Positions 9,317 through 19,615 of a DNA stretch of 64,000 nucleotides are shown in pieces (the first letter of the stretch is position 1; the number at the start of each line of letters is the position of its first letter). Both the position numbers and the translations under genes were made by a program. Source of the stretch: Algibacter sp. (GTDB taxonomy: Bacteria; Bacteroidota; Bacteroidia; Flavobacteriales; Flavobacteriaceae); assembly GCF_029245835.1 (NCBI RefSeq), contig NZ_JAQWOO010000015.1:1-64000 (forward strand), read 5' to 3'. A model generated the notes under the pieces. That model was not told the origin of the DNA. It ran no database searches and saw nothing but the letters and a program-made list of their open reading frames with translations.

Positions 9317-11071
9317 GTGCAAAAAAGTCTATTACAAAATATAAACTCACCCGAAGAACTCCGTCTTTTAAAACAAAAAGACCTAGAGCAACTCGCACAA
9401 GAACTCCGAGAATTCATCATTAATATTGTTGCTACCAAAGAAGGGCATTTAGGAGCCAGTTTAGGTGTTGTAGAATTAACCATAGCATTACACTATGTAT
9501 TTAACACACCTGCAGATCAATTAATTTGGGATGTTGGTCATCAAGCATACGGACATAAAATTTTAACAGGGCGACAAAAGAACTTTCATACCAATCGCCA
9601 ACATGGGGGTTTAAGTGGTTTTCCTAATCGTGAAGAAAGTGAGTACGACACATTTGGTGTTGGGCATTCCTCCACATCCATTTCAGCAGCATTAGGAATG
9701 GCCATTGCTTCACATTTAAAAGGCGAAAACAAACAGCATATTGCTGTAATTGGTGATGCATCCATTGCTAGCGGGATGGCTTTTGAAGGTTTAAATCATG
9801 CCGGTGTTACTGATGCTAATTTATTGGTTATTTTAAATGACAACGCTATAGGCATTGATCCAAGTGTTGGTGCATTAAAGCAATATTTAACCAATGTAAA
9901 AAAGGGCACTCAAAAGCAAGACAATATTTTTGAAGCTTTAAATTTTGATTACTCTGGACCTATAGATGGCCATGATATACATACCGTTATTTCAGAATTA
10001 GAACGTTTAAAAACCGTAAAAGGCCCAAAACTTTTACATGTTATAACCACAAAGGGTAAAGGCTTAAAACAAGCTGAAACAAACCAAGTAAAATATCATG
10101 CTCCAGGAAAATTTGATGCTAAAACTGGTAATTTACCAGTCAAATCAAAAACAGTCCAACCACCAAAATATCAAGATGTTTTTGGATACACCATTGTTGA
10201 ATTAGCTAAACAAAATAAAAACATTGTAGGTATTACACCTGCAATGCCAACAGGAAGTTCATTAAAGTATATGATGACTGAAATTCCAAATCGTGCTTTT
10301 GATGTGGGGATTGCCGAACAACACGCTGTAACTATGGCGGCAGGTATGGCTACTCAAGGCTTAATTCCGTTTTGTAATATTTATTCTACGTTTTTGCAAC
10401 GCGCTTACGACCAGATTATTCATGATGTAGCGCTACAAAAACTACCTGTTATTTTTTGTTTAGATCGTTCTGGTTTAGTTGGGGAAGATGGTGCGACACA
10501 CCATGGTGTTTTCGATTTAAGCTATTTAAGATGTATTCCGAACCTCATCATATTTGCACCCAGAAACGAGATGGAGTTACGCAACATCATGTACACAGCG
10601 CAATTAGGTTTAAAGCAACCTATCGCAATTCGTTACCCAAGAGGACGAGGAATTACTATAGAGTGGAAACAGCCCTTTTCTAAAATTGAGATTGGTAAAG
10701 GTGTTGCGCTTAAAAAAGGAAAAAAACTTGCTGTTTTAAGTATAGGAACTATTTCTAAAAATATTACTAAAGCTATTAAAAATTTAGACGTTTCGCATTA
10801 CGATATGCGTTTTGTAAAGCCCCTGGATGAAAACTTACTTCATGCTATTTTTAAAACTCATCACACTATTGTTACTGTTGAAGACCATGCTATTAAAGGT
10901 GGATTTGGAAGTGCTATTTTAGAATTTGCTTCTGAAAATAGTTATAAAAACACTATTAAAAATTTGGGGATTCCTGATGCTTTTATTGAGCATGGTAGTG
11001 TAAATGAACTTCTAGAAGCTGTTGGTTTGGATGTTGAGAGTTTGATTAAGGTTTTTAGTGATTTTTTATAA
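9317..11071 (+). CDS. dxs: 1-deoxy-D-xylulose-5-phosphate synthase
   Basis: 'GHQAYGHKILTGR', 'GDASIASGMAFEGLNHAG', 'DRSGLVGEDGATHHGVFD'; GTG start inferred inside the supplied ORF (9302). Confidence 0.95.
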   Translation: MQKSLLQNINSPEELRLLKQKDLEQLAQELREFIINIVATKEGHLGASLGVVELTIALHYVFNTPADQLIWDVGHQAYGHKILTGRQKNFHTNRQHGGLSGFPNREESEYDTFGVGHSSTSISAALGMAIASHLKGENKQHIAVIGDASIASGMAFEGLNHAGVTDANLLVILNDNAIGIDPSVGALKQYLTNVKKGTQKQDNIFEALNFDYSGPIDGHDIHTVISELERLKTVKGPKLLHVITTKGKGLKQAETNQVKYHAPGKFDAKTGNLPVKSKTVQPPKYQDVFGYTIVELAKQNKNIVGITPAMPTGSSLKYMMTEIPNRAFDVGIAEQHAVTMAAGMATQGLIPFCNIYSTFLQRAYDQIIHDVALQKLPVIFCLDRSGLVGEDGATHHGVFDLSYLRCIPNLIIFAPRNEMELRNIMYTAQLGLKQPIAIRYPRGRGITIEWKQPFSKIEIGKGVALKKGKKLAVLSIGTISKNITKAIKNLDVSHYDMRFVKPLDENLLHAIFKTHHTIVTVEDHAIKGGFGSAILEFASENSYKNTIKNLGIPDAFIEHGSVNELLEAVGLDVESLIKVFSDFL

Positions 11072-11153
11072 GAATACATGAATAAATATGCTTAACCTCA
11101 CGTCCCGATAGCCTTCAGGAGTGCTATTCTGCCGGCAAGCAGACACCCTAATA

Positions 11154-11669
11154 CTATTCTTTAAACCAACTGGAATATTTAATGTAGGCTTCTGAAATTC
11201 TATTTATTTCTCCTGAGAGAAGCTCTTTGCTGATATTTTTAACTTTTTTTGCTGGTACACCAGCATAAATACTTCCTGACTCTACTTTAGTATTTTGAGT
11301 TATCACTGCCCCAGCAGCAATAATACTATTGCTTTGCACAACAGCTCCATCCATAATTATACTTCCCATGCCTACCAAAACATTATCGTGAATAGTACAA
11401 CCATGGACCAGTGCATTATGCCCAATGGAAACATTATTACCAATCGTTGTACCTGCCTTTTGATATGTACCATGAATAACAGCACCATCTTGTATATTTA
11501 CCTTATTACCTATTTTAATGAAGTTTACATCACCACGAACTACGGCGCTAAACCAAACACTACATTGATTTCCCATAGTAACTTCTCCAACTATGGTTGC
11601 GTTTTCGGCAATGAAACAATCATCTGGTATATTCGGTAATTTTCCTCTTACTTGTTTTATTACTGGCAT
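11154..11669 (-). CDS. Gamma carbonic anhydrase family protein (left-handed beta-helix hexapeptide repeats)
   Basis: 'NIQDGAVIHGTYQKAGTTIGNNVSIGHNALVHGC' hexapeptide repeats; start refined to MPVIKQ. Confidence 0.9.
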   Translation of the reverse strand: MPVIKQVRGKLPNIPDDCFIAENATIVGEVTMGNQCSVWFSAVVRGDVNFIKIGNKVNIQDGAVIHGTYQKAGTTIGNNVSIGHNALVHGCTIHDNVLVGMGSIIMDGAVVQSNSIIAAGAVITQNTKVESGSIYAGVPAKKVKNISKELLSGEINRISEAYIKYSSWFKE

Positions 11670-11753
11670 AATTATGACTGTTTTTTGTGTTTTCATTACA
11701 CTAAAGATTTAGTGTATCGCCATTTCAGGGCGCGACAAATATTTAAACAATGA

Positions 11754-11778
11754 GAATCCCACTATAAAGTGGGGTTTA
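11754..11778 (-). terminator. Hairpin downstream of PorP/SprF gene
   Basis: atcccac-tataaa-gtggggt stem. Confidence 0.5.
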
Positions 11779-11810
11779 TATTTAAATATTTTAAAATAAT
11801 AGTCTTAAAA

Positions 11811-12821
11811 TTAATTAACAGCAGGACAATTACAAGCGTATTTCTCTCGGCTACAATTAAAGTTATATCCTAATGTTATTTGATGAAAACCACCACTTGT
11901 AAATACAACATCATTCATTTGATATGTGTAAGTATAGGCAAACATAAAGTCGTTATAATTAACTCCTAAAACAGGTGTAATTTGTTGTAGTTTTTGGCTA
12001 CTAATAGCATTTGAAGTTGTTAAAAATTCAGCGCCATCTAAACTCTGCCTATAAGACAAGCCTCCCCAGAGTTTACCAAAATCCATTTGCTTATAAACTT
12101 TCCCGTTAATATCTATTGCAGATTCTTTTGTTAAATCTCTATATTGAAACATCAAAGAAGGCTCATAACTCCAATCACTACCAAATTTACTAAACACATT
12201 TCCAACGGAAACTAAAAAACGTCTTAAATTACTTGTTATCTGGGTATCTCTATTAACACCAGCATTTTCTAAAACATTTTTAACTGTTGCGTGAGCATAA
12301 AAATCAAGAAAATGGTATGAAAACCCTAAGTCCACATTAAAATTGGTTTCATTTTGAACTATACCATTAATAATTGGATCTGGGATAGGTGCCCCATTTA
12401 AAAAAGTGGTTTCATCTAATTGGTACTGAACAAAACCAGCACTTAAGCCAAAAGATAGCATATTTAAATCAGCCTCACTTCTTGAAAACATTAAATGATG
12501 TGCATACGTAAAATAGGCCCCTTTTTGTGAATGATACCCATTTTTATCGGCATAAAGTATTCCTCCAATACCTGATTGAGAATCACCAATCCTACCATTT
12601 AAACTCATTGTTAAAAGTTTTGGTGCATCATCTTGCCCAAACCATTGTTGTCGACCAGTGATTCTAATTTTCGCACAATTAGCAACACCCGCCATAGATG
12701 GATGGATTAAATAATAATTATCTGTTAGATAATCTGTATATATAGGCAAACCCTCTTGCGAAGTAACTATGTTAGCAAACATAACAGTAATTGCTACTAT
12801 AATAATATTTTTTAATTTCAT
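11811..12821 (-). CDS. PorP/SprF family type IX secretion outer membrane protein
   Basis: 'DYLTDNYYLIHPSMAGVANCAKIRITGRQQWFG...GGILYADKNGYHSQKGAYFTYAHHL' typical PorP/SprF pattern; signal peptide. Confidence 0.88.
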   Translation of the reverse strand: MKLKNIIIVAITVMFANIVTSQEGLPIYTDYLTDNYYLIHPSMAGVANCAKIRITGRQQWFGQDDAPKLLTMSLNGRIGDSQSGIGGILYADKNGYHSQKGAYFTYAHHLMFSRSEADLNMLSFGLSAGFVQYQLDETTFLNGAPIPDPIINGIVQNETNFNVDLGFSYHFLDFYAHATVKNVLENAGVNRDTQITSNLRRFLVSVGNVFSKFGSDWSYEPSLMFQYRDLTKESAIDINGKVYKQMDFGKLWGGLSYRQSLDGAEFLTTSNAISSQKLQQITPVLGVNYNDFMFAYTYTYQMNDVVFTSGGFHQITLGYNFNCSREKYACNCPAVN

Positions 12822-12995
12822 AAACTTTATAACCAAGTAGATTTAGTTTAATACAAACGTCTTGATTCTTAAAAAATTACACATAAAAAAGATAAAGTTA
12901 AACTTTATCTCTAAAGCCCTTTTAAAGGCCAACAATACTCAAATATATGGATATCTATAGTTTTCTTTTAGTATTTTTGTCAAAAATTAGTTAAA

Positions 12996-13898
12996 ATGAA
13001 CACTTTCAAGGTTTCTGTGCAAGAAACATCCAATAATTCAATAGTAAAATTTGAGGTAAACCAATTTATTACTAATCATCAAAGTTTTGAATTCAATAAT
13101 ATTGATGACGCTAAATTTTCTCCCTTAGCGCAGCAGTTATTCTATTTACCATTTGTAAAAAAAGTATATATCTCCGGAAATTTTATTGCAGTAGAACGTT
13201 ATGACATTGTAGAATGGAATGATGTACAAGATGAAGTTGCAGAACAAATAGAAACGTATTTAAATGATGGTGGTATTGTGGTTGAAGAAACTGCTGTATC
13301 AAAAAAAGTTCCAGTAACCGTTTATGCTGAAAGCACACCTAACCCTTCTGTAATGAAGTTTGTAGCTAATAAGAAAATTGTTGCTGCGCTTTTTGAATTT
13401 ACATCAATTGATGAAGCTAAATTATCGCCTTTAGCTACTGAATTATTTCATTTCCCGTTTATAAAAAGCGTATTTCTTGATGAAAATTATGTATCTATCA
13501 CAAAATACGATATCACAGAATGGCAAGATATTACTATCGAGCTTCGTGAATTCATTAAAAATTATATTGAAAACGGGAAAGAAGTTGTTTTACCAGAAGC
13601 TATAGAAACATTACAAAAATCTTCTAAACAAGTGGATAGTAATTTTGAAGCTTTAGATGATATTTCAAAAGAAATTGTAAATATCTTAGAAGAATATGTT
13701 AAACCCGCTGTAGCTAGTGATGGTGGAAACATTCAATTTATTTCTTATGATTCCCAAGAAAAAAATGTAAGCGTCATGCTTCAAGGTGCTTGTAGTGGCT
13801 GTCCATCCTCAACGTACACTTTAAAAAGTGGTATTGAAAATATGCTGAAAGAAATGCTGCCAGGGAAAGTTGAAACTGTTGAAGCTATAAACGGTTAA
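12996..13898 (+). CDS. NFU/NifU-type Fe-S scaffold protein with duplicated N-terminal Nfu domain
   Basis: Two tandem Nfu_N-like segments, then the NifU C-terminal domain 'DGGNIQFISYD...GACSGCPSSTYTLKSGIE' with CxxC. Confidence 0.9.
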   Translation: MNTFKVSVQETSNNSIVKFEVNQFITNHQSFEFNNIDDAKFSPLAQQLFYLPFVKKVYISGNFIAVERYDIVEWNDVQDEVAEQIETYLNDGGIVVEETAVSKKVPVTVYAESTPNPSVMKFVANKKIVAALFEFTSIDEAKLSPLATELFHFPFIKSVFLDENYVSITKYDITEWQDITIELREFIKNYIENGKEVVLPEAIETLQKSSKQVDSNFEALDDISKEIVNILEEYVKPAVASDGGNIQFISYDSQEKNVSVMLQGACSGCPSSTYTLKSGIENMLKEMLPGKVETVEAING

Positions 13899-13975
13899 AT
13901 CCTTGTACTTTTTTTACATTTTGTGTCTAAAATTAGTTGTCTTTAAAGAGGTCATCTAATTATAATTCCAGAATT

Positions 13976-14164
13976 ATGGCCGTTTTAAAATTAATCGAAA
14001 TTTTAGCAAACTCAGAAAAAAGTTGGGAAGATGCAACCAGAAAAACAGTAAAACAAGCATCAAAAAGTTAAAAAAATATTCGCTCTGTTTATGTTCAAGA
14101 TCAAAGCGTAAAAAGTGATGAAGTAACAGACTTTAGAGTGAACTTAAAATCACTTTTAAAATAG
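13976..14164 (+). pseudogene. Dodecin-like gene with in-frame TAA at codon 32
   Basis: Translation MAVLKLIEILANSEKSWEDATRKTVKQASKS*KNIRSVYVQDQSVKSDEVTDFRVNLKSLLK; matches the dodecin pattern on both sides of the stop in the same frame. Confidence 0.75.
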
Positions 14165-14191
14165 AATAAATTCCGCTTCAATACAACATGT

Positions 14192-14220
14192 AAAGCGTTC
14201 ATTATATGGACGCTTTTTTT
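14192..14220 (+). terminator. Rho-independent terminator
   Basis: aaagcgttca-ttata-tggacgcttttttt. Confidence 0.8.
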
Positions 14221-14247
14221 GTGCTTAAAAATTATTAACTTTGATGC

Positions 14248-16353
14248 ATGAAGCACCTATTCCCACTCGCATTTATTATTTTTATTATAGGCTGTAAAGA
14301 TCAAAAATCAGAGCCCATGGAACACACATACACTAACGCTCTCGTAAATGAAACTAGCCCATATCTATTACAACATGCTCATAACCCTGTGGATTGGAAT
14401 CCTTGGAATGAAACTACTTTAGAAAAGGCTAAAACCGAAAACAAATTAATGCTTATTAGTGTTGGTTATGCTGCTTGCCATTGGTGTCATGTTATGGAAC
14501 ATGAAAGTTTTGAAGATAGCCTTGTAGCTCAGGTGATGAATAAAAACTTCATCAATATAAAAGTGGATAGAGAGGAGCGTCCTGATGTAGATCAAGTTTA
14601 TATGAATGCCGTTCAACTCATGACGGGTAGTGGCGGATGGCCTTTAAATGTAATTGCTTTACCAGATGGAAGACCAGTTTGGGGAGGCACATATTTTAAG
14701 AAAGCACAGTGGATGGATGCTTTAAATCAAATTTCAAAATTATATATTGAAAACCCCAAAAAGCTTCATGACTATGCTGATAAATTAGAAGCGGGAATTA
14801 AAACATTAGATGTTGTTGAATTAAATACTGACGACCCTGTTTTTGAAAAACCTTTCATTCAAAACGCGGTTAAAAATTGGTCAAAACAATTTGATAATAA
14901 TCAAGGTGGTATGGATAGCGCACCAAAATTTATGATGCCAAATAATTATCATTTTCTATTACGCTATGCGTATCAAAATAATGATAGTGAATTGTTAGAC
15001 TTTGTTAATTTAACACTCACAAAAATGGCCTACGGTGGTGTTTTTGACCAAATTGGTGGTGGGTTTTCTAGATATTCTGTTGATGCGAAATGGCATGTGC
15101 CTCACTTCGAAAAAATGCTTTATGATAATGGGCAATTGGTGGGTTTGTATACAGATGCCTACCTCATTACTAAAAATGAGTTATATAAAGATGTTGTTAC
15201 TGAAACATTAGCATACATAAAACGTGACATGACAACTGAAAACGGCGCATTCTATTCATCACTTGATGCTGATAGTAATACCGCAAAAGGCGAATTAGAG
15301 GAAGGTGCGTTTTATGTTTGGACAAAAGATGAACTTAAGCCCCTTCTTAAAGAAGATTTTGAATTATTTTCAGACTATTATAATGTAAACAATTATGGCT
15401 TTTGGGAGCATGATAATTATGTGTTTATTAGAAAAGATGATGATGACGCTATCATAAAAAAACATAAATTAACCCTTACTAATTTAAGTGAAAAGAAATC
15501 TAATTGGAAAGCACTTCTTTTAAAAGAACGAAATAAAAGAGCCAAACCAAGATTAGATGATAAAACCTTAACCTCTTGGAATGCCATTATGCTAAAAGGC
15601 TATGTTGATGCATATCGTGTTTTTGGGTATGATGATTATCTCGCTTCCGCGGAAAAAAACGCTAACTTCATAATAAACAATCAATTAAGAGAAGATGGCG
15701 GTTTAAACCATAATTATAAAAACGGAACAAGTAGTATTAATGGTTATTTAGAAGATTATGCGACTACTATAGATGCTTTTATAACGCTTTATGAAAACAC
15801 TTTAAATGAAAAATGGTTAACTACAGCGAGAGATTTAGCAAATTATACTTTTGACCATTTCTTTGATGACACAAGTAATATGTTCTTTTTTACTTCAAAT
15901 GAAGATGCTGCGTTAGTTTCTAGAAGTATTGAATATAGAGATAATGTGATTCCTGCAAGTAATTCAATTATGGCAAAAAACCTATTTAAATTATCGCATT
16001 ATTTTGACAATAATCACTTTAGCAAAACTGCTATGACTATGCTAAACAATGTGAAGCCAGAAATGCAAGACTACCCATCGGGATACTCCAATTGGTTTGA
16101 TTTGATGTTGAATTATTCAAACTCATACTATGAAATAGCCATTGTTGGAGACCGAGCAAAAGAAAAAATAAATGCGTTAAATAAAAAATATATACCCAAC
16201 AAACTAATAGTTGGAAGCACTTCAGAAAATAATATGCCTTTATTGGCAAATAGATACAATCCAAACAACACACTTATTTATGTTTGTGTAAATAAGGCTT
16301 GTAAGCTTCCTGTTTCTGAAGTAAAAGACGCGATAAAATTTATTAAAAAATGA
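14248..16353 (+). CDS. DUF255/YyaL-type thioredoxin-domain protein, lipoprotein
   Basis: '[24 protein letters not shown]', '[18 protein letters not shown]', 'APKFMMPN'; lipobox 'IIFIIGC'. Confidence 0.92.
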   Translation: MKHLFPLAFIIFIIGCKDQKSEPMEHTYTNALVNETSPYLLQHAHNPVDWNPWNETTLEKAKTENKLMLISVGYAACHWCHVMEHESFEDSLVAQVMNKNFINIKVDREERPDVDQVYMNAVQLMTGSGGWPLNVIALPDGRPVWGGTYFKKAQWMDALNQISKLYIENPKKLHDYADKLEAGIKTLDVVELNTDDPVFEKPFIQNAVKNWSKQFDNNQGGMDSAPKFMMPNNYHFLLRYAYQNNDSELLDFVNLTLTKMAYGGVFDQIGGGFSRYSVDAKWHVPHFEKMLYDNGQLVGLYTDAYLITKNELYKDVVTETLAYIKRDMTTENGAFYSSLDADSNTAKGELEEGAFYVWTKDELKPLLKEDFELFSDYYNVNNYGFWEHDNYVFIRKDDDDAIIKKHKLTLTNLSEKKSNWKALLLKERNKRAKPRLDDKTLTSWNAIMLKGYVDAYRVFGYDDYLASAEKNANFIINNQLREDGGLNHNYKNGTSSINGYLEDYATTIDAFITLYENTLNEKWLTTARDLANYTFDHFFDDTSNMFFFTSNEDAALVSRSIEYRDNVIPASNSIMAKNLFKLSHYFDNNHFSKTAMTMLNNVKPEMQDYPSGYSNWFDLMLNYSNSYYEIAIVGDRAKEKINALNKKYIPNKLIVGSTSENNMPLLANRYNPNNTLIYVCVNKACKLPVSEVKDAIKFIKK

Positions 16354-16709
16354 CACTTGTAACAACTATATTAATAGCTTTTGTAGCTTTAGAGCATTTC
16401 TATTTTTTGTTTTTAGAAATGTTTATGTGGACTAAGCCAAAAGGTATTAAAGCTTTTGGTTTAAAATCTAAACAATTTGCTGAAGAAACTAAAGTACTAG
16501 CCGCAAATCAAGGGCTTTACAATGGCTTTTTAGCAGCTGGACTTATTTTATCAATTATTCAAAAGGATTTAAAAATTTCTATTTTCTTTCTTGTTTGTGT
16601 GACTATAGCAGGTATTTATGGGTCTTATTCTACAAAGCAAATAAAGTTATTCTATGTACAAGCCATTCCAGCAATCATTGCTCTAATTTTTTGCTTTATT
16701 TCAAATTAA
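16350..16709 (+). CDS. DUF1304 family membrane protein
   Basis: '[26 protein letters not shown]...[13 protein letters not shown]' pattern. Confidence 0.85.
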   Translation: MTLVTTILIAFVALEHFYFLFLEMFMWTKPKGIKAFGLKSKQFAEETKVLAANQGLYNGFLAAGLILSIIQKDLKISIFFLVCVTIAGIYGSYSTKQIKLFYVQAIPAIIALIFCFISN

Positions 16710-16745
16710 TTAACCTTTTTTTATCATTTAAACACTTAAAAATTT

Positions 16746-17561
16746 ATGAATTTAGAAAACATTAATACAGAAAAGTGGCTACAGTTAGCTTTAGATTACG
16801 GATTAAAAATTCTTGGAGCTATTCTTATTTGGATTATTGGCTCATGGGTCATTAAAAAAATCCTTAAGACCACAAAAAAAATAATGTCTAAAAGAGACTA
16901 TGATGAAAGTCTTCAAAAGTTTTTATTAAACTTATTAGGCTGGATCTTAAAAATTATTTTAATAGTTGTTTTATTAGGAACTATTGGCGTTGAAACTACC
17001 TCATTTGCAGCTATTTTAGCAGCAGCTGGTTTAGCTATAGGTTTAGCGCTACAAGGCTCTTTAGGTAATTTTGCCGGAGGTGTTTTATTAATGATATTTA
17101 AACCTATTAAAATAGGAGATTTAATTGAAGCCCAAGGAGAAATAGGAGTTGTTAAAGAAATTGAAATTTTCACAACTAAATTAACAGGTTTATCAAATAG
17201 AGAAATTATCATTCCTAATGGCTCTTTATCAAACGGAAATATTATCAATTATACCACTGAAGGTACACGTCGTGTAGATTTAACTTTTGGGGTTGGTTAT
17301 GATTCTGACATTAAGAAAACCAAAGAAGTACTAATGAATGTTTTAACATCGCATCCAAAGGTTCTAAAATCACCAGCACCTACTGTTAATGTTTCTGAGT
17401 TGGCAGATAGTTCAATTAACTTTGCTGTAAGACCTTGGAGTACATCAGACGATTATTGGGATGTTTACTTCGGAATTACTGAAGACGTTAAAGAAGCACT
17501 TGATAAAGCTGGTATAGAAATTCCTTACCCACATCAAGTTGAAATACGTAAAAATGCTTAA
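16746..17561 (+). CDS. Small-conductance mechanosensitive channel (MscS family)
   Basis: 'AAAGLAIGLALQGSLGNFAGGVLLMIFKPIKIGD' and 'REIIIPNGSLSNGNIINYT'. Confidence 0.93.
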   Translation: MNLENINTEKWLQLALDYGLKILGAILIWIIGSWVIKKILKTTKKIMSKRDYDESLQKFLLNLLGWILKIILIVVLLGTIGVETTSFAAILAAAGLAIGLALQGSLGNFAGGVLLMIFKPIKIGDLIEAQGEIGVVKEIEIFTTKLTGLSNREIIIPNGSLSNGNIINYTTEGTRRVDLTFGVGYDSDIKKTKEVLMNVLTSHPKVLKSPAPTVNVSELADSSINFAVRPWSTSDDYWDVYFGITEDVKEALDKAGIEIPYPHQVEIRKNA

Positions 17562-18235
17562 GATTTAGTTTTAGGTTTTAAAGCCACAAAATCTTTCAAA
17601 TAATAAGGTTCAAAATAAGCGACATCTTCGGTGTCGCTTATTTTATATTTTTTTAAAGCTAACCTACTCATTTCATTTGCTGAAGGTAATTTATCTTCAA
17701 CAAAAACAGCATTTGGATGGTCTATTAAGCTTTTTGTTTTCTCAACACCATTACCAATAAAATAAACTTTTCCTTTTTCTAGATAATTACTAAAAGACGT
17801 ATTATCTAAAATTTGTGCTTCAGTGTCTCTTATTTGAGTATAATTCGAATCATAAATGGCTGAATATACTTCCATGCGCCTTGCATCTAACATGGAAACA
17901 ATAACACCACTATCCATTTTAATTTGATACGCTAAAGCTTCTAAAGTTGAGACAGAAATTAATGGCTTACCAAGTGCAAAGCACAAGCCTTTAGCTGCTG
18001 AAACCCCAATACGTAAGCCAGTATAAGACCCAGGACCTTTACTAACAGCAATGGCGTCTATATCACTAGAGCTCATTTTAGCTTCGTTTAAAACGTCGTC
18101 TATATAAACATGAAGTCGTTCTGCATGCGAATAGCTTTTGTCATTATCCTCTTTTAAAACCATAGTTTCACCATCTTTTGAAAGTGAAACAGAACAATTG
18201 GTTGTTGCCGTTTCTATGTTTAGTATTAAAGCCAA
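17558..18235 (-). CDS. tsaB: tRNA threonylcarbamoyladenosine biosynthesis protein TsaB
   Basis: 'MALILNIETATTNCSVSL' and 'AVSKGPGSYTGLRIGVSAAKGLC'. Confidence 0.94.
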   Translation of the reverse strand: MALILNIETATTNCSVSLSKDGETMVLKEDNDKSYSHAERLHVYIDDVLNEAKMSSSDIDAIAVSKGPGSYTGLRIGVSAAKGLCFALGKPLISVSTLEALAYQIKMDSGVIVSMLDARRMEVYSAIYDSNYTQIRDTEAQILDNTSFSNYLEKGKVYFIGNGVEKTKSLIDHPNAVFVEDKLPSANEMSRLALKKYKISDTEDVAYFEPYYLKDFVALKPKTKS

Positions 18236-18239
18236 TTTT

Positions 18240-19604
18240 CTAATTTAGATTTGTGATAGGAATTCCAAAATAAAAATCTAAAACTTTTAATTGAAAAATA
18301 TAATCATATTTAGTTCTGATAACATCTGATTGCGCATTATCAAGTTGAACTCTAGATTGACTTAAATCAAATGCATTAGATAAACCAACCTCGTAACGTT
18401 CTTGAGCATAATTAAAAGCCAACTGTCGAGCTTCTTCCACTTTTAAAGCTGCTTCATAAGATTTTCTTGAATTTTTAGCATCATTATAGGCTTGATAAAC
18501 TGTTGACTCCAAATCTAGTTCTGATTGTTTTGCTTGAAATTCTAATCTGCTTATATTTATTTTCCTCCTTTTTATATTATTGCTAACATTAAAATTATTA
18601 AATATTGGAATATTTAGTCTAAGGCCTATAGCCGTTCCATCAAATAAATATAATTGATCTGCAAAGTTAATTTCTTCTCCTGTAAAAGGATTAGATTGCG
18701 AGCTAGACCATCGGGCATTATAACTTAAAAATCCTGAGAGTGTTGGAAAAAAATCTGTTCTGGCTATTTCTAAATCCTTCTTAGCTAGTTCTAAATTAGA
18801 ACTTGCTATTTTTAAATCATTAACAACTTCTTTTGCTTTTACTATTATTTCTTCTGGATTTTTTTCTAATATATCACTAGAGACTAATCCATAATCTGTT
18901 TCAACTATGTCAAAATTAGCGTAATCTTCTAGTTGTAAGGTTTGAGCCAAACTTAATTTTGATATGAATAGCGTATTTTCTGCTTGTATAATTTGCTGTA
19001 TTTGGGTGGCATCTGTTGCTTTACTTTCTAATAAATCTCCTTGCGGTAGTACTCCTGAATCAACTAACTCTTGTGTGTTTTTTATATTCTCTTTTGTTAT
19101 TCTATTTTGGTCCTGTAAGACTTTAAGTCTTTCTTTATTCGCTAAAATTTGCAAAAAAGAATTTGCAACAAACAACGAAATATCATCTTTCATTTTTTCT
19201 AATTGATAGGTTGTTGCCAACTTATTTATTTTAGCACGTTGTAGATTTTTCCAATTTTGTAAGCCAGAAAATATATTAATTCCAGAAGTTGCACCTCCAG
19301 AGGCAGAACGGAACGTTGCATTTTCAAACTGGTTGGTAGCTGGGTTAATATTCGCACCAGTGTTTATATTATATGAAGAATTTGCATTTAAATTAGGTAA
19401 AAAATTAGCAATAGCTTGATATTTTTCTATATCTGCCAAGTTTAAATCTAATTCAGATTGCTGAATAGACATGTTATTTTCTAAAGCATAATTAACACAT
19501 TCAATGAGTGTCCACTTTTTTTGTTGTGCAAACGATGAAACTGATAAAAACAGCCCTATTAGTAATAGGTTATATTTCATCTGTTTAATATTTAAACTAA
19601 TCAT
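18240..19604 (-). CDS. TolC family outer membrane efflux protein
   Basis: 'WTLIECVNYALENNMSIQQSELDLNLADIEK' and a C-terminal coiled OEP repeat. Confidence 0.92.
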   Translation of the reverse strand: MISLNIKQMKYNLLLIGLFLSVSSFAQQKKWTLIECVNYALENNMSIQQSELDLNLADIEKYQAIANFLPNLNANSSYNINTGANINPATNQFENATFRSASGGATSGINIFSGLQNWKNLQRAKINKLATTYQLEKMKDDISLFVANSFLQILANKERLKVLQDQNRITKENIKNTQELVDSGVLPQGDLLESKATDATQIQQIIQAENTLFISKLSLAQTLQLEDYANFDIVETDYGLVSSDILEKNPEEIIVKAKEVVNDLKIASSNLELAKKDLEIARTDFFPTLSGFLSYNARWSSSQSNPFTGEEINFADQLYLFDGTAIGLRLNIPIFNNFNVSNNIKRRKINISRLEFQAKQSELDLESTVYQAYNDAKNSRKSYEAALKVEEARQLAFNYAQERYEVGLSNAFDLSQSRVQLDNAQSDVIRTKYDYIFQLKVLDFYFGIPITNLN

Positions 19605-19615
19605 ATACGAGAGTA

